Shown: positions 47,550 through 58,299, numbered from the stretch's first letter. The stretch: DNA of 64,000 nt from Sepiola atlantica (GCA_963556195.1 OY744520.1:154206607-154270606), one strand, 5' to 3'. Translations and numbers: made by a program. The notes: generated by a model not told the origin, from the sequence alone.

Positions 47550-47759
47550 TGTTGTGAAGTTGTCCAACAGTAAATAATAAATAAAGGAAGTCAAGTCGAG
47601 GGTTGGTTTAACAAGTGTATTAACAAAGTAAGAAAGTGACTAGCACTTGGCTAGACAGTTACAAGACTGTGCTTTGTCTTCTCTGTGTCTCTGGTTACTC
47701 GCAGTATTTATAGTGACAACCGGTGAAGTTTCTCCTGTGTAAGAACGGCCGGTGTAACA
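47550..47759 (-). mobile_element. Solo LTR with 5-bp target-site duplication
   Basis: 210 bp, starting TGTTGTGAAG and ending GGTGTAACA on the plus strand, so TG...CA in both orientations. It is flanked by TATAT on each side (47545-47549 and 47760-47764). On the minus strand it has a TATA box (tataaata, about 47705-47712) and downstream leader-like sequence. A 5-bp duplication and TG/CA ends fit a Ty3/gypsy-type LTR left by LTR-LTR recombination. The duplication is AT-simple, so it is slightly weaker evidence than usual. Confidence 0.72.
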
Positions 47760-47764
47760 TATAT

Positions 47765-49595
47765 GATGATTGGAAAATCGATGGCATAACTCCGGGATTA
47801 TGTTCTATCTGTGTATATTGGTCCGGAGCATCTTGGTGTGCGGTATCTTTGTAGCACTCCATTACAAGTATAATTTCCTTTGTGACCCATTTTTCTTAAG
47901 CATGGCTTTTGGTTTGTGCGGATTATATTTATTTACATATATTCAGTCTGTTGTATGTGCTACGTGAAATAAGAAGGACCAACATTGCTATATGACGACC
48001 TTGTCCCCCATGTTGACTATCAAAGGAGACTCTCCCGATAATGTCGCTCATATCTTTCTGCTGAGCTTATATTTGTTTGATGTGATTTTTTATGTTTAGA
48101 TTTATGCAGTAACAACAGGCTCAGCGTATTTTACCTGTGATCCTGTGGATAGTTTTTATTTATATCATATGTAGTAATAACAGTCCACTATCACACACAT
48201 TGTACGTGTTAGAAATTTACAATAAAGAATATTAATCGGTACTTATTTCAATCGCTTTTAACTCGGAAACCAAGCGTCTCAGACCTATATACAAATCTAG
48301 AAAATAATTCAAAAGTTATGCCATAAATTGTTCCAAACATCATGTGTATACTCATTGTTACATGAGTTAAAGATATATATTTGGTAAAGAAAAACAATTA
48401 ACGAAATAATGTTGTATGTAAATACTTTTGTATTTCAAAATGCAGAAAATTATCAAGAATTATCTTGAATTCTAAAAGCAATAATACATACACAGGATTA
48501 TTTAGCTTAAAAGAATTAAGGCATTTTCGAATTATTTCCACCTGTATTTCCATACGATAAATTTTAATTATATTTAACAGCAATTTAGCAGATAAAGAAT
48601 GACAGAATGGCTTACTTTATGCATTTACTATAACAGATATAGCGTCAATTAAAAAAGATATTTCATACTGACAACAAATATAGCTTCCATTCGTAGACTA
48701 TACCTAGTCAGCTGGAGTAAGTATGTAAGAAAACAGAATCAAAATATAGTGTTCTTTTTAAAAAGTTATTAATACAACGGAGATAAATGTCAATTCTTTA
48801 CAAATCGTAATTATGTTTAGCTAATAAATAATTAACATTTATTAACTGGAGTTGAAAGCAATGTAGAATTTAGTAAATCGAACTTGATTATAGTTAGTAA
48901 TTAAGCTAATAACTAAATTTCTATTTATGAATAAGATATCTAATAATACCGACCTGGCTTATATTATTTAGACGAACTAGTAAGGGAGAATGTACAAGCT
49001 TTTTTTAAATTTAATTTGTGTAGTTGTGTATGTGTGATATGTTTTTTTATGAATGTAAATGATACATATTTTTACAGAATTAGGATTATAAAAATATTTA
49101 TTTAATTATCATTTTGAATAGAAAATCAATGCGTTTAATTAAATATAAATGTATCCTCTAGTGAACAGCTCTCAATTAAATATAAATAAAAGTAAGAGTA
49201 AATGTGTGTGTGTATTGCAAATTTCTCCACTATAATATGTGTATGGAAACAGTTAATATAAGGTGAGATATATGGGATGTATGAGATATATGAGGTACTT
49301 TGGATGTCTATCCACGTTAGGAGAATCGATGAATGGACTTAGCTTGCCTTGAATTGTAATGTCTATAAAGACAATAGTGGGGAAAAGGGTAGTAAAGTTT
49401 TTTGCATGTGTATGTTTTGACACTATGTCACGCCCAATGTGTATGGGCCGCAAAGTAGGGGTCGATGTCAATTAGCCGTAAAATAGAAACGTATTTACGA
49501 CGTTGTAAAAAGATGATTAATTATTATTTTTTTATTCTCTTTGGTGGCCAATTTCATTCTGTCTGTTTGCTTTTGAGAACACTTTACTTTTCAGT
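47765..49595. other. No gene seen
   Basis: AT-rich. The 65-codon hydrophobic frame at 47770-47967 has no known domain. Confidence 0.35.
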
Positions 49596-49600
49596 TGAAA

Positions 49601-49660
49601 TTCTAGCCCTGATGAAATGTGTTGGCATTGAAACGCTGTTTAACTAGCGTACGCTGCTCT
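49601..49660 (+). ncRNA. Candidate type-I hammerhead ribozyme, core intact
   Basis: CTGATGA (49609-49615); stem II AATG/CATT with a 6-nt loop (49616-49629); GAAA (49630-49633); stem III CGCT/AGCG with an 8-nt loop (49634-49649); TA (49650-49651) completing a GTA cleavage site. Stem I pairs TAGC with GCTG (one wobble), with a C-C mismatch at the junction. All conserved core positions are present. It lies about 13 bp before a (TA)n tract. No tRNA head was found upstream. Activity is untested. Confidence 0.62.
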
Positions 49661-49670
49661 AATGTTTATG

Positions 49671-49672
<2 letters not shown>

Positions 49673-49717
<45 letters not shown>
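49673..49717. repeat. (TA)n microsatellite
   Basis: Lies between two oppositely oriented hammerhead-type motifs and forms the 3' tail of both. Confidence 0.97.
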
Positions 49718-49719
<2 letters not shown>

Positions 49720-49895
49720 AATTTTAAGTAAATAATATTAAATTATTTTTACCTACATACGCCAGCGTTTCAAGCTGATATTTTCATCAGTATAGGAAAT
49801 TATAATCTTAGACGGTCGCAGAGTTCGAACCCCTGCTACAAGAATCGACCAAGACTCCGCAAGCTAGCGTCATAACCATACGGCCACGATACATC
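49718..49895 (-). mobile_element. SINE: tRNA-like head, hammerhead motif, AT tail
   Basis: Minus strand, in order: A-box-like TGGCCGTATGG (about 49876-49886), B box GGTTCGAACTC (about 49822-49832), a short linker, the hammerhead motif (49796-49752), then taaaaataatttaatattat and tacttaaaatt running into (TA)n. The last part is also present after the half motif at 50060-50118. The A/B boxes mark an internal Pol III promoter. The combination suggests a non-autonomous retroposon whose transcript would contain a self-cleaving motif. Confidence 0.62.
49752..49796 (-). ncRNA. Candidate hammerhead ribozyme inside a SINE, core intact
   Basis: On the minus strand: stem I CCTATA (49796-49791) pairs with TGTAGG (49757-49752), 6 bp with one G-T wobble. 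The core is CTGATGA (49790-49784), stem-loop II AAATATCAGCTT (weak, about 2 bp), GAAA (49771-49768), stem III CGCTGGCG (short, 2-3 bp), and TA (49759-49758). The expected cleavage follows GTA. Hammerheads with very short stem III are known from Penelope-like elements and animal retrozymes; stem II is weak here. Confidence 0.62.
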
Positions 49896-50049
49896 ACCAG
49901 AATATGAGTTCTATTTCTGCGAAGGGAGACACACATAGAAAGAATGCCTAGAGTATTAAACGAACGTTGACGGAATATGCCTTACAGCTACGTGTCAGTC
50001 TATTTTTTACTTCTCTGAACAGGGCTCAACTTCAATTTTATTAAAGGGC

Positions 50050-50117
50050 GTACAACAATATTAATTTTAAGTAAATACTATTGGATTATTGTTACCTACA
50101 TACGCCAGCGTTTCAAG

Positions 50118-50118
<1 letters not shown>
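50050..50118 (-). pseudogene. Second SINE 3' end with a half hammerhead
   Basis: On the minus strand it reads AGCTTGAAACGCTGGCGTAT then GTAGG and a tail matching the copy at 49718-49757. The upstream half (stem I 5' strand, CTGATGA and most of stem-loop II) is missing. Its place is taken by (TA)n starting inside the loop-II sequence. Confidence 0.75.
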
Positions 50119-50202
<84 letters not shown>

Positions 50203-50262
50203 AATATAAATATATGACTTTGTATATATATATATACATGCATACGTATATACATATATATA
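50119..50262. repeat. (TA)n microsatellite with AAT/TACA interruptions
   Basis: Starts within the hammerhead loop-II sequence of the half SINE copy. Confidence 0.97.
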
Positions 50263-50738
50263 TGATTGTTTGTGCGACTGAAAGTAAAAAGTCAAACAAT
50301 TTAAACATAGACAGACAAGTGCTTCGCTGTATCATGCTCTTCAGTGTAGCTAGACATGGAATGTCTTTTCAGACCAAAATTTGAAACACGATCCCCAGAC
50401 ATTTGCAATGACATAGTGATCAGCAGTGATATATCAACTACTGTGCTAGCTAGCTCGGCCCGGTAGTTAGAAAGATTATAGCGCTTATGTATTTATTGTT
50501 TACACTTCTGCTACCTGTTAACAATTGAAATATATACAATATAGGTAGGAAATGCCTTACGGCAGGTGTGAATCGTTATACCCCTTTTTTCAGTTTTCAA
50601 TATTTTAACTATGTGGTTGTTTAATAGATGAAAGGGCAGCTGTGCTTATTCTCCCCTCTGAATCTGACCATAAACCAATGTGAGATGACTAATCGAAGTA
50701 TTTCACCATGATATCAACTAAAAAAGACAAACAGAATA

Positions 50739-50761
50739 TATATATATATATAAATATATAA

Positions 50762-50793
<32 letters not shown>
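50739..50793. repeat. (TA)n/(TAAA) and (GA)n tract
   Basis: Left boundary of the inverted-repeat element at 50795-52470. Confidence 0.95.
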
Positions 50794-50892
50794 TGAAAGA
50801 AGAGAAATAAACAATGTAAGAATGACAAATATATTACGTCTTTAGTCGTTCAAAACAAGATATATTCAATTAACGAATATTTATTTTTTCCT

Positions 50893-50944
50893 TCCCTAAG
50901 CCAGGCGTTTTAGAGAATGAATTCTTATCATCAGGGGACTGCAA
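50893..50944 (-). ncRNA. Degraded hammerhead motif, left arm
   Basis: Minus strand: TCCC then CTGATGA, stem II AGAAT/ATTCT, AAAA in place of GAAA, CGCCTGGCTTA for stem III and the cleavage region, and GGGAAGG pairing with stem I. The G-to-A core change should abolish activity. It is the mate of the motif at 52224-52272. Confidence 0.5.
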
Positions 50945-52223
50945 ATAGATAGATAAGTTGCGAGGAATAAACCAAAAGTCATCACTTGAAAAAGCCATAA
51001 TTTGAAAAAAAATGTTGATGTGTGTAAGAAGAATGTCAAAAATGAAAAACATGAAAACAATAAAAAAGTGTCTAGTGAAAAAAAGGTTGAGAGTGAGAAG
51101 ACAAATATTCACTGTTGGATGGTTCTATGACAAATGCATCAATGCGTTATGATACTGTAGATGCAGGATGAATTAACTCATCAGAATAATAAGTGGTTCT
51201 GCCGTAGAAAAGATTGATTAGGATATAGACTGGGAGTTTGAGGTCATCTTAAATTCTTCCATGGACCTTCGCAAATACATTTTTATAGATTGGAGTTCAA
51301 AATAGCATACCAATGTAAGTAGTTTCCAAAATCACACAGGTCCGGGAATGTGTAGATATTAATCTTACGGCTTCAGGAAAGGGAATGAAATCGTTAGGTG
51401 ACACTAGAAATTCAAAACCGGTGAAGTTTAGGGATGGTGTATGAGAACATAAAGGTTGACGGAGGGATGCGCTGACTAACGCGTAAGTTGAAATGAGATG
51501 GGGGCTGCTTGGATACAGTTCATCGTTAGAGAGAAAAATAGATTTTAATAGCTGCCGCTTTAAGAGATTTGGCAAAGCAGGGAGGAATATCAGTAAATTG
51601 TTGAGATGAGGTGCTAAATAACTAAATAGTGTGAAGGTGGAGTGCTAAGTAACTAGTAAGAAGCATGAGAGAAATTAGTGATATTGAAACTGGAGGATTA
51701 GAAATTGAAAATTAGAGTGTTAGATATTATATGGTGAGGATTCGAATACACTTAAAAGTGTAAAGATCAGCAGGGTAACTTGTTTAAGTAATACCATTAA
51801 GATATTTTTATATAATTGAAAAGGTTTAAAAGGTTCATAGTTGATCAGTAATCAAGGGATTATCGATTTGGAAATTTACGCGTTTAAGTAGTACTATTCA
51901 ACCATTTTTTTGTATTTAAAATGTTTAAAGAGTTTAAAGACTTCACACTTAATTAAAGATTGGAGGCTTAATTGGGTAGGGGTTTACATATTCAATTTAA
52001 ATAATTAAAACACTATTTCCCAGCTCCATAGGTACCAGGACTTCATAGTCAATTAAACACGTTAAATTATAGTCAAGTGTTACAAGTCGAAATATTTTTG
52101 AATGCTCAGGTATATGGAATTTAATCGATTAGGAGTTTAGTAAAAAAGGGTAAGGGAGGAGTGGACAAGTAAAGTACCTTAAGATATAACTCATTTCTTT
52201 GCGAAGGTCCACAGAAGACTACA

Positions 52224-52272
52224 TTCCCTGATGATAAGAAACCATTCTTTGAAAAGCCTCGCTAACGGAAGG
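52224..52272 (+). ncRNA. Candidate hammerhead motif, right arm
   Basis: CTGATGA (52228-52234); stem II AAGAA/TTCTT with an ACCA loop; GAAA (52251-52254); one extra A; stem III GC/GC with a 3-nt loop; TA (52263-52264). Stem I pairs TTCC with GGAA two bases beyond the junction. The core is intact but stem III has a bulge and the junction is loose. Confidence 0.45.
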
Positions 52273-52464
52273 AACAAAATAAATATTCTTTAATTGAATA
52301 TACCTGGTTTTGAACAACTGAAGACGTAATATATTTGTCATTTTCACATTTTTTATTTGTCTTCTTTCATTTTTCTATATAATTCCTCTATCTCATATAT
52401 TGAGTTTTAAACACCTCACGATGAGTTCAAATTTTAAAAGTATACGTTCTACTTTTAGTTTCAT

Positions 52465-52467
<3 letters not shown>

Positions 52468-52501
<34 letters not shown>
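52468..52501. repeat. (TA)n microsatellite
   Basis: Separates the 1.7-kb element from the next dispersed repeat. Confidence 0.96.
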
Positions 52502-52503
<2 letters not shown>

Positions 52504-52685
52504 CATGTATCCACATAAAGTTTTATAAGGAGATAGCATTTTTTTATGTATCAGTTTTCAGTATTTACTTTAACAGTGCTCGATACGTAAGTATAGCTAA
52601 GTAGTAAGCTATGAAACTATAATTATGGCAATTAAGCTGCACAGAGGCTCCCGCGTTTCATCCCCGGGGGGAATCGTCAGGCTAA

Positions 52686-52686
<1 letters not shown>
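52502..52686 (+). repeat. Dispersed repeat, longest copy
   Basis: Runs from tttcatgtatccacataaag to gaatcgtcaggctaaatc. Partial copies are at 8733-8870 and 18908-19177. Its right part carries a hammerhead-like core on the minus strand. Confidence 0.85.

Positions 52687-52690
<4 letters not shown>
52636..52690 (-). ncRNA. Near-complete hammerhead motif, cleavage site altered
   Basis: Minus strand: TTTAGC then CTGACGA (position 7 of the core is variable in hammerheads, so C is tolerated), stem II TCCCC/GGGGA, GAAA, stem III beginning CGCGGG and ending CTGTG, then CA where TA is expected, and GCTTAA pairing with stem I. The T-to-C change at the cleavage triplet should block cleavage. The sister arm at about 18938 keeps TA but has a core change. 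Confidence 0.45.
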
Positions 52691-52771
<81 letters not shown>

Positions 52772-52811
52772 ATGTATATATATGTATATATATATATGTG
52801 TGTGTGTGTGT
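52686..52811. repeat. (CTAT)n-(TA)n-(TG)n compound microsatellite
   Basis: About 20 CTAT units, then TA and TG runs, beginning right after the hammerhead-like segment. Confidence 0.97.
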
Positions 52812-52814
52812 AAA

Positions 52815-53335
52815 AAGTATTTTGTATTTTATTGGTGTATTTTTATTATAAAGGTTTTGCAAATGTGTGTTGTTTAATGGAAGATATGAATATAGGTGTC
52901 TCACCCACTATTTGTCTTTAAACTGTGAGGTGTTAAGGAATTTTGTCGACTTCTAATTGTGGTTTTCTTGAATCTGCGCTGATGAAGTGCAATTTTTAAT
53001 CAGTAAAGATCTATCGTGTTAGCAACGATCGTGCGCACAAACTTATATTTATGTTGAATTCTTTGAAAGTGATAAAAATTAATCTTTCTAACTTTTGTTT
53101 ATTTCGAAATTGTAATACGATAGCTCTGTTTGGCCCATGAGTTCAACCATTGAGCTAATTAAATATCTGCAGTATTTTTGAGTAGATACTGGTTTAATTT
53201 TGACTTCATTTTTCTCTTTATGTCTCTAAGATGTAGTTAATTGTTTGTGAATTTTAATTCTACTAGTGTAAGTATTTAACTTTACTTATCTTATATTTTT
53301 TCATTTTTTTGTTTTTGCTATGCTATCCGATATTC
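52815..53335. other. No gene seen
   Basis: AT-rich, with no recognised feature. Confidence 0.4.
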
Positions 53336-53339
53336 ACCC

Positions 53340-54440
53340 GCTATTTCAGAGACTCCAACCGAAAGAGATTTTAACAATTCTACTACCCCTTTAAGCGCAA
53401 TTGTTTGTATTTCTCTTGCACTTGGTTAATCGGGTATATTCGCCAGGTAGTTTTTGACATTCCTTTTCATAAGTCGCATTGCGTTTATAATTACTGGAAT
53501 GATGAAGATTTTCCAAAGATTTGAGTTTCTTTTCATGTCATACATAAGACCTTGGTATTTCGTTATCTCCTACTTCCCTGAACTAGTTAAGCCAGCATCA
53601 TTAGAGACACTGACTTTAATTATGGTTGCTACTGTCTTCATATTGTCCCACATCTCTATGTCAGGATACCAGCTCCGTTTTCTATGTATAGTGCTCTAGG
53701 GATTGCATAGTCATAGTAGATTATGTATGACTTATTTCCTACAGTTTTTTTATAGTATTTGTTCGCAGGACTTGTTGCTACACTGGATATTCCACTATTT
53801 ACGATGGGTCCAGTGGTGATATTTACACACTCCATTGTGTTGCATTGTATAACAATTGTCCTCAACCAGAACATTACAACTTGATATCAAGTGGTACACG
53901 CTCTGAACTTCTTTGTGACAGAACCTACACTTGTTGTTGTTGCTAAGACCACTCGTCTATGTAAAAGTATTGGTCAGCAAGCCTTGATCTTAGTCAGACA
54001 TTATCATCCGTTCCTGCTCATAGATAAGCGAACCTTTTTTGAGCCGGTCTAAAGAGCCTTCCTTATCTATATATCTATGCGATAGTACATCCAAAAATAG
54101 TTAACACGTTCTTGGTTGGCCCATTCTTCTAGTTTTCTGCAATGTAAAGTCTTGGTGCATTTTTAACGGCTCTTGTTCAGCTATTTTCGTGGCATACTCG
54201 TTTGCTGTTTCTGTCTCATTTATAAGACAGTCTTGTTCAACATGTTTGGTCAGCCTTTTCAGAGAGGTTGTTCTACTGGCTCTTGTTGCTTTGATGTGTA
54301 TTTACAATCATATGGTGTGTGTTCTAAGAGCTCATCAAATATTAGCCGGTGCTCACAATGGTAGATCGATATTGATGGTCAATTTCTGAGTGACCAAGCC
54401 ATGCTGCTCTTCTGGGCAGATAGAGTATTGGTAGACATTA
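53340..54440 (-). pseudogene. LINE C-terminal ORF2 remnant
   Basis: Minus-strand relic of a LINE polyprotein downstream of the reverse transcriptase. In order: TKIAEQEPLKMHQDFTLQ (about 54150), then a Cys-His motif CRFCHKEVQSVYHLISSC (about 53900), IIYYDYAIPRALYIENGAG (about 53700), ATIIKVSVSNDAGLTSS (about 53610), and KYQGLMYDMKRNSNLWKI followed by IPVIINAM (about 53480). The layout parallels the remnant at 2660-3500 but the sequence is a different lineage. Several frameshifts and stops. Confidence 0.82.
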
Positions 54441-54444
54441 GGTT

Positions 54445-55732
54445 ATAACGGCATAACGCCTGACAATTGCACTTGTGGCTAAGAATGTGTTAAACAGAAA
54501 GTGGTGAAGTGTCAAAGTCAGTCCCCTGTGTATTTTACACATACGAAAATAAAGGTCAACACATAAGAAATTGTGAAAAGCGATGTCGTTCATTGGAAAT
54601 ATTGAGTTTCATTTTTAATACAAATTTATTAATTATAATTGGAGTGTTTTCTTGTTTACAAATACTCAATAGTTTTTTAAATAAATATCCCCTCCCAATC
54701 TTAAGAATGGCTTTCTAAATATTAGCGTTATTATTTAGAATACTATTCTTTACATGGAGATGGGGTGCTTTGTTAACTATTCTGTACTTTCCAAAACAAT
54801 TAAATCAACAAATGATTATATATTTTTGTCTAGAAATAAGCAGGTAATAAAGCGGGGAGCGATTTTCGCACTTCCCCGCTTTTTGCCGAACACATTCTTA
54901 GCCGGAAGTGGAAATTCTCGGACGTTATGCCGTTATACCGACACTGGTTTCTGTACATTGCTCTGTACAGTGTCAACATTTTTCTCGTTTTTGTGTATGT
55001 GTGTAAAGTAAAACAGAAAAGTCGAAATAACAGGTGTTTGTTTTCTCCCTACTTTCGATTTTAAAGAAGAGAGGATAATCAAATGTTAAATGCTTGCATA
55101 CAAATATTTTCACGCAGACAGAAACATATGATAACAAATCAACTACAGGCTCAGCACATGATTATTTAATCAGTTTTTGTTACAAAAAGCAAAAAAAGCT
55201 TTTATCCAAACAAACCATTGCTTTTATTCGCTTCATTCACGTCAGCATTTATTAAATTTATATATTTGTAAACTAAGCAATTTCATAATAATCTTAATAT
55301 ATTTTCAGGCGGTGTTTCACTCGTAAAGGCTTGTTTGGACAATTATACGTGATCGAACTCTCATCCTTTTAAAAAGTTCGTGTATCTAATTTACGGTATT
55401 TCTCTCTGTTGTATAACATATCAACATTTATAATCTCTACTTATTTGGCATTTCATATTGGAAAGAAAAGGTCTCTGAACTTTGTTTAGGTTTATTTTGT
55501 GCTTATAATCATTGGATAAATCAAGTAAATATTCCATGTATGATATTGATAACAAATATTGTGCTTATTAAGTAATTCATAGAATTGGCAATATGCTGTG
55601 GATAATAATAGCAATGTAATTTCGGAAATGTGTACGCAAGGAAAAATATCGTAAGTTGTACATTTTTCGGAGTATGAATATTGTAAAAAAATTAATGTAT
55701 CATAAATTTGCATTCTACTTTGTTATTGTATT

Positions 55733-55735
<3 letters not shown>
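54445..55735. other. No gene seen
   Basis: AT-rich with small chance frames. Confidence 0.4.

Positions 55736-55736
<1 letters not shown>

Positions 55737-55790
<54 letters not shown>
55737..55790. repeat. (TA)n microsatellite
   Basis: Uninterrupted TA run. Confidence 0.97.
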
Positions 55791-55793
<3 letters not shown>

Positions 55794-56006
55794 CGTGTGT
55801 GTAATAGAAAAATAACACAGCAGAAGACTTTCAAATTAATATGATGTCCATTTATTTGTGTACAGTTTTTTGCCAAAGGAACGGAAAATATCCAAATTAA
55901 AAAAAAATACATTAACACCTACAATTTACATACGTTTCCTTTTTTCAGAACTTTTTATATTTAAACTGTGAAAAAATTTATCATTTAGAGCCGAGATACA
56001 CATTAA

Positions 56007-56092
56007 AACTTACAACAAAGGCATACGTAGATTACTTATTTTATATATATATATATAAGTAATCTACGTATGCTTTTGTTGTATGCGTAAGT
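56007..56092. repeat. Inverted repeat centred on a (TA)n
   Basis: acttacaacaaaggcatacg then tagattactta is followed by a TA run and then by its reverse complement with a short insertion. Total span about 85 bp. Confidence 0.88.
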
Positions 56093-56099
56093 TGTAAAT

Positions 56100-56865
<766 letters not shown>

Positions 56866-56972
56866 TACACGTATTGTATTAGTTTCTGTAGATATAAATC
56901 CGTTGAAACTCCAGTGTTTATAAAAAGTGTTCAATAACAAGTAGAGTTTTCTTTAGTATACATTTTTATTTA

Positions 56973-57156
56973 TACAAACATTATTGGTTACATATGTGCA
57001 TACATGTCTCGGTTGTACTCTTCACAGAAAGTCAACTTCTTCAGACCAAAAAAAGACAAGGAAGCTTCCTGGTCTTCCTTGGTCTGAAGAGATTCACTCT
57101 TTTTGAAGAGTACAACCGAGACATGTATGCACATATGTAACCAATAATGTTTTTAT
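56973..57156. repeat. Palindromic fold-back element
   Basis: Arms of about 85 bp share aacattattggttacatatg, then tgcatacatgtctcggttgt and actcttc in inverted form. Inner pairing is cttcttcagaccaa / ttggtctgaagag, around a central ggaagcttcc palindrome. It lies between two (TA)n tracts. Confidence 0.9.
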
Positions 57157-57157
57157 A

Positions 57158-57166
<9 letters not shown>

Positions 57167-57201
<35 letters not shown>
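57167..57201. repeat. (TA)n microsatellite
   Basis: Right boundary of the palindromic element. Confidence 0.96.
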
Positions 57202-57205
<4 letters not shown>

Positions 57206-57394
57206 CAGGTTCATTTTATATTCCATTCGGTACAGAAAATCAGTTAAGCATCAGCACCATTGGTTTTAAGCTCAGAAGGCGTTAACCTCCCAGTTTTCTT
57301 CAGCTTTGTAATCACTTGGTAGAGAAAATGGAGGACAAACAAGAATCAGATACGTTATTTACTTTAGACGATTAAATTAGTATCATGTAAATTA

Positions 57395-57700
57395 TCTGTT
57401 AGAGAAAGATATGTGACATTAAAAAGTTTAATAAAGTTCAACAAAGGAGGATTAAAATTTAAAAATTAAGATTTAAAATTTAAAAGTATTTTTTTAAATC
57501 CTGTTAAAATGCCGCGAGCCTCAGTTTTTGCTAACTACTATTTTTATCTAAGGCGTTATTTAATTTGGAGGGTTAACTTAGTTCTGTCTAAATGATGTGT
57601 TAAAGAAAGGTACGTGAGGTTAAAAAGTTTAATGAACCCAAAGTTGATAAAAATAAAAAAAATTAAGAAATTAAAATTTAAACATATATAATTAAAAAAA
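57395..57700 (+). repeat. Diverged tandem duplication
   Basis: gttagagaaagatatgtgac then attaaaaagtttaataaa (about 57399) is repeated as gttaaagaaaggtacgtgag then gttaaaaagtttaatgaa (about 57599), followed in both by A/T-rich aaaatttaaa strings. Confidence 0.8.
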
Positions 57701-57704
57701 AAAT

Positions 57705-58295
57705 ACCGTCAGTTGCAGTTATTCTTACGGCTATATTAATCTAGTTCTCGGTAAAAACGGCCTAAGGAGGGCAACTCTGTACAAATCGATATTACATTTA
57801 ATTTGGACGGCGTGGTAGAGCATTCTGATATAATAAAATGAAAATTCTATTGGGCGAATCAAATGGTGATAATTAGAAAGAGTATTCAAAGGTGTATGAA
57901 AAGGGGGAAGGGGAGAAAGACAAAAGAGGGGCTTTCGAGAGTCTATTATAAAACAATGAAATCTAATTTAAAGTTATGCTGTGGTTATCAGTATTTTCCT
58001 ATTTTTTATATATATAATATAACGTAATTAAATCCAATTCAGATTTAGAACCATGAAAAAGGTAGACAATAAGGGGGCGTCTTTCTTAACAACCGGGAAC
58101 GTTTTTATTATTTTTTATTAGTTTTAAGTTTTGGTATTGAGATGGAACAAATAAAGGTGACTATTTTAATGGGAAAGTGATAATTGAAAAAAACATTTCC
58201 ATGGAAGAAGTGCATAAGGATTTTAAGCGCGAATATTAAAAGCACGTCTGGTATTTGTATGTTGTGTTTTAGGCATGGAGTGGTGATTATCGAAG
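57705..58295. other. No gene seen
   Basis: AT-rich. The left (3') limit of the Penelope-like element to the right is uncertain and could extend into this stretch. Confidence 0.35.
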
Positions 58296-58299
58296 ATCC

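Larger units (their letters stand above)
50795..52470. mobile_element. 1.7-kb element with inverted termini carrying hammerhead motifs
   Basis: The left terminus (50795-50950) and right terminus (about 52205-52385) are inverted copies: tgaaagaagagaaataaac, gacaaatatattacgtcttt, atattcaattaa and gaatatttattttttccttcc recur in reverse. Further inside, atggaccttcgcaaat (about 51260) and gcgaaggtccac (52201) also pair. The 1.2-kb centre has no recognisable protein. It contains a diverged direct repeat of about 120 bp (about 51785-51955; gtttaagta(a/g)ta ... (g)gtttaaa). It is flanked by (TA)n on both sides. Confidence 0.72.

Noticed and set aside
49800..49895. A functional tRNA gene
   Set aside because: A and B boxes are present but no full cloverleaf with an acceptor stem can be drawn. 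It fits a SINE head.
52680..52775. CRISPR-like array
   Set aside because: Perfect 4-bp tandem units with no spacers; a simple microsatellite in an animal genome.
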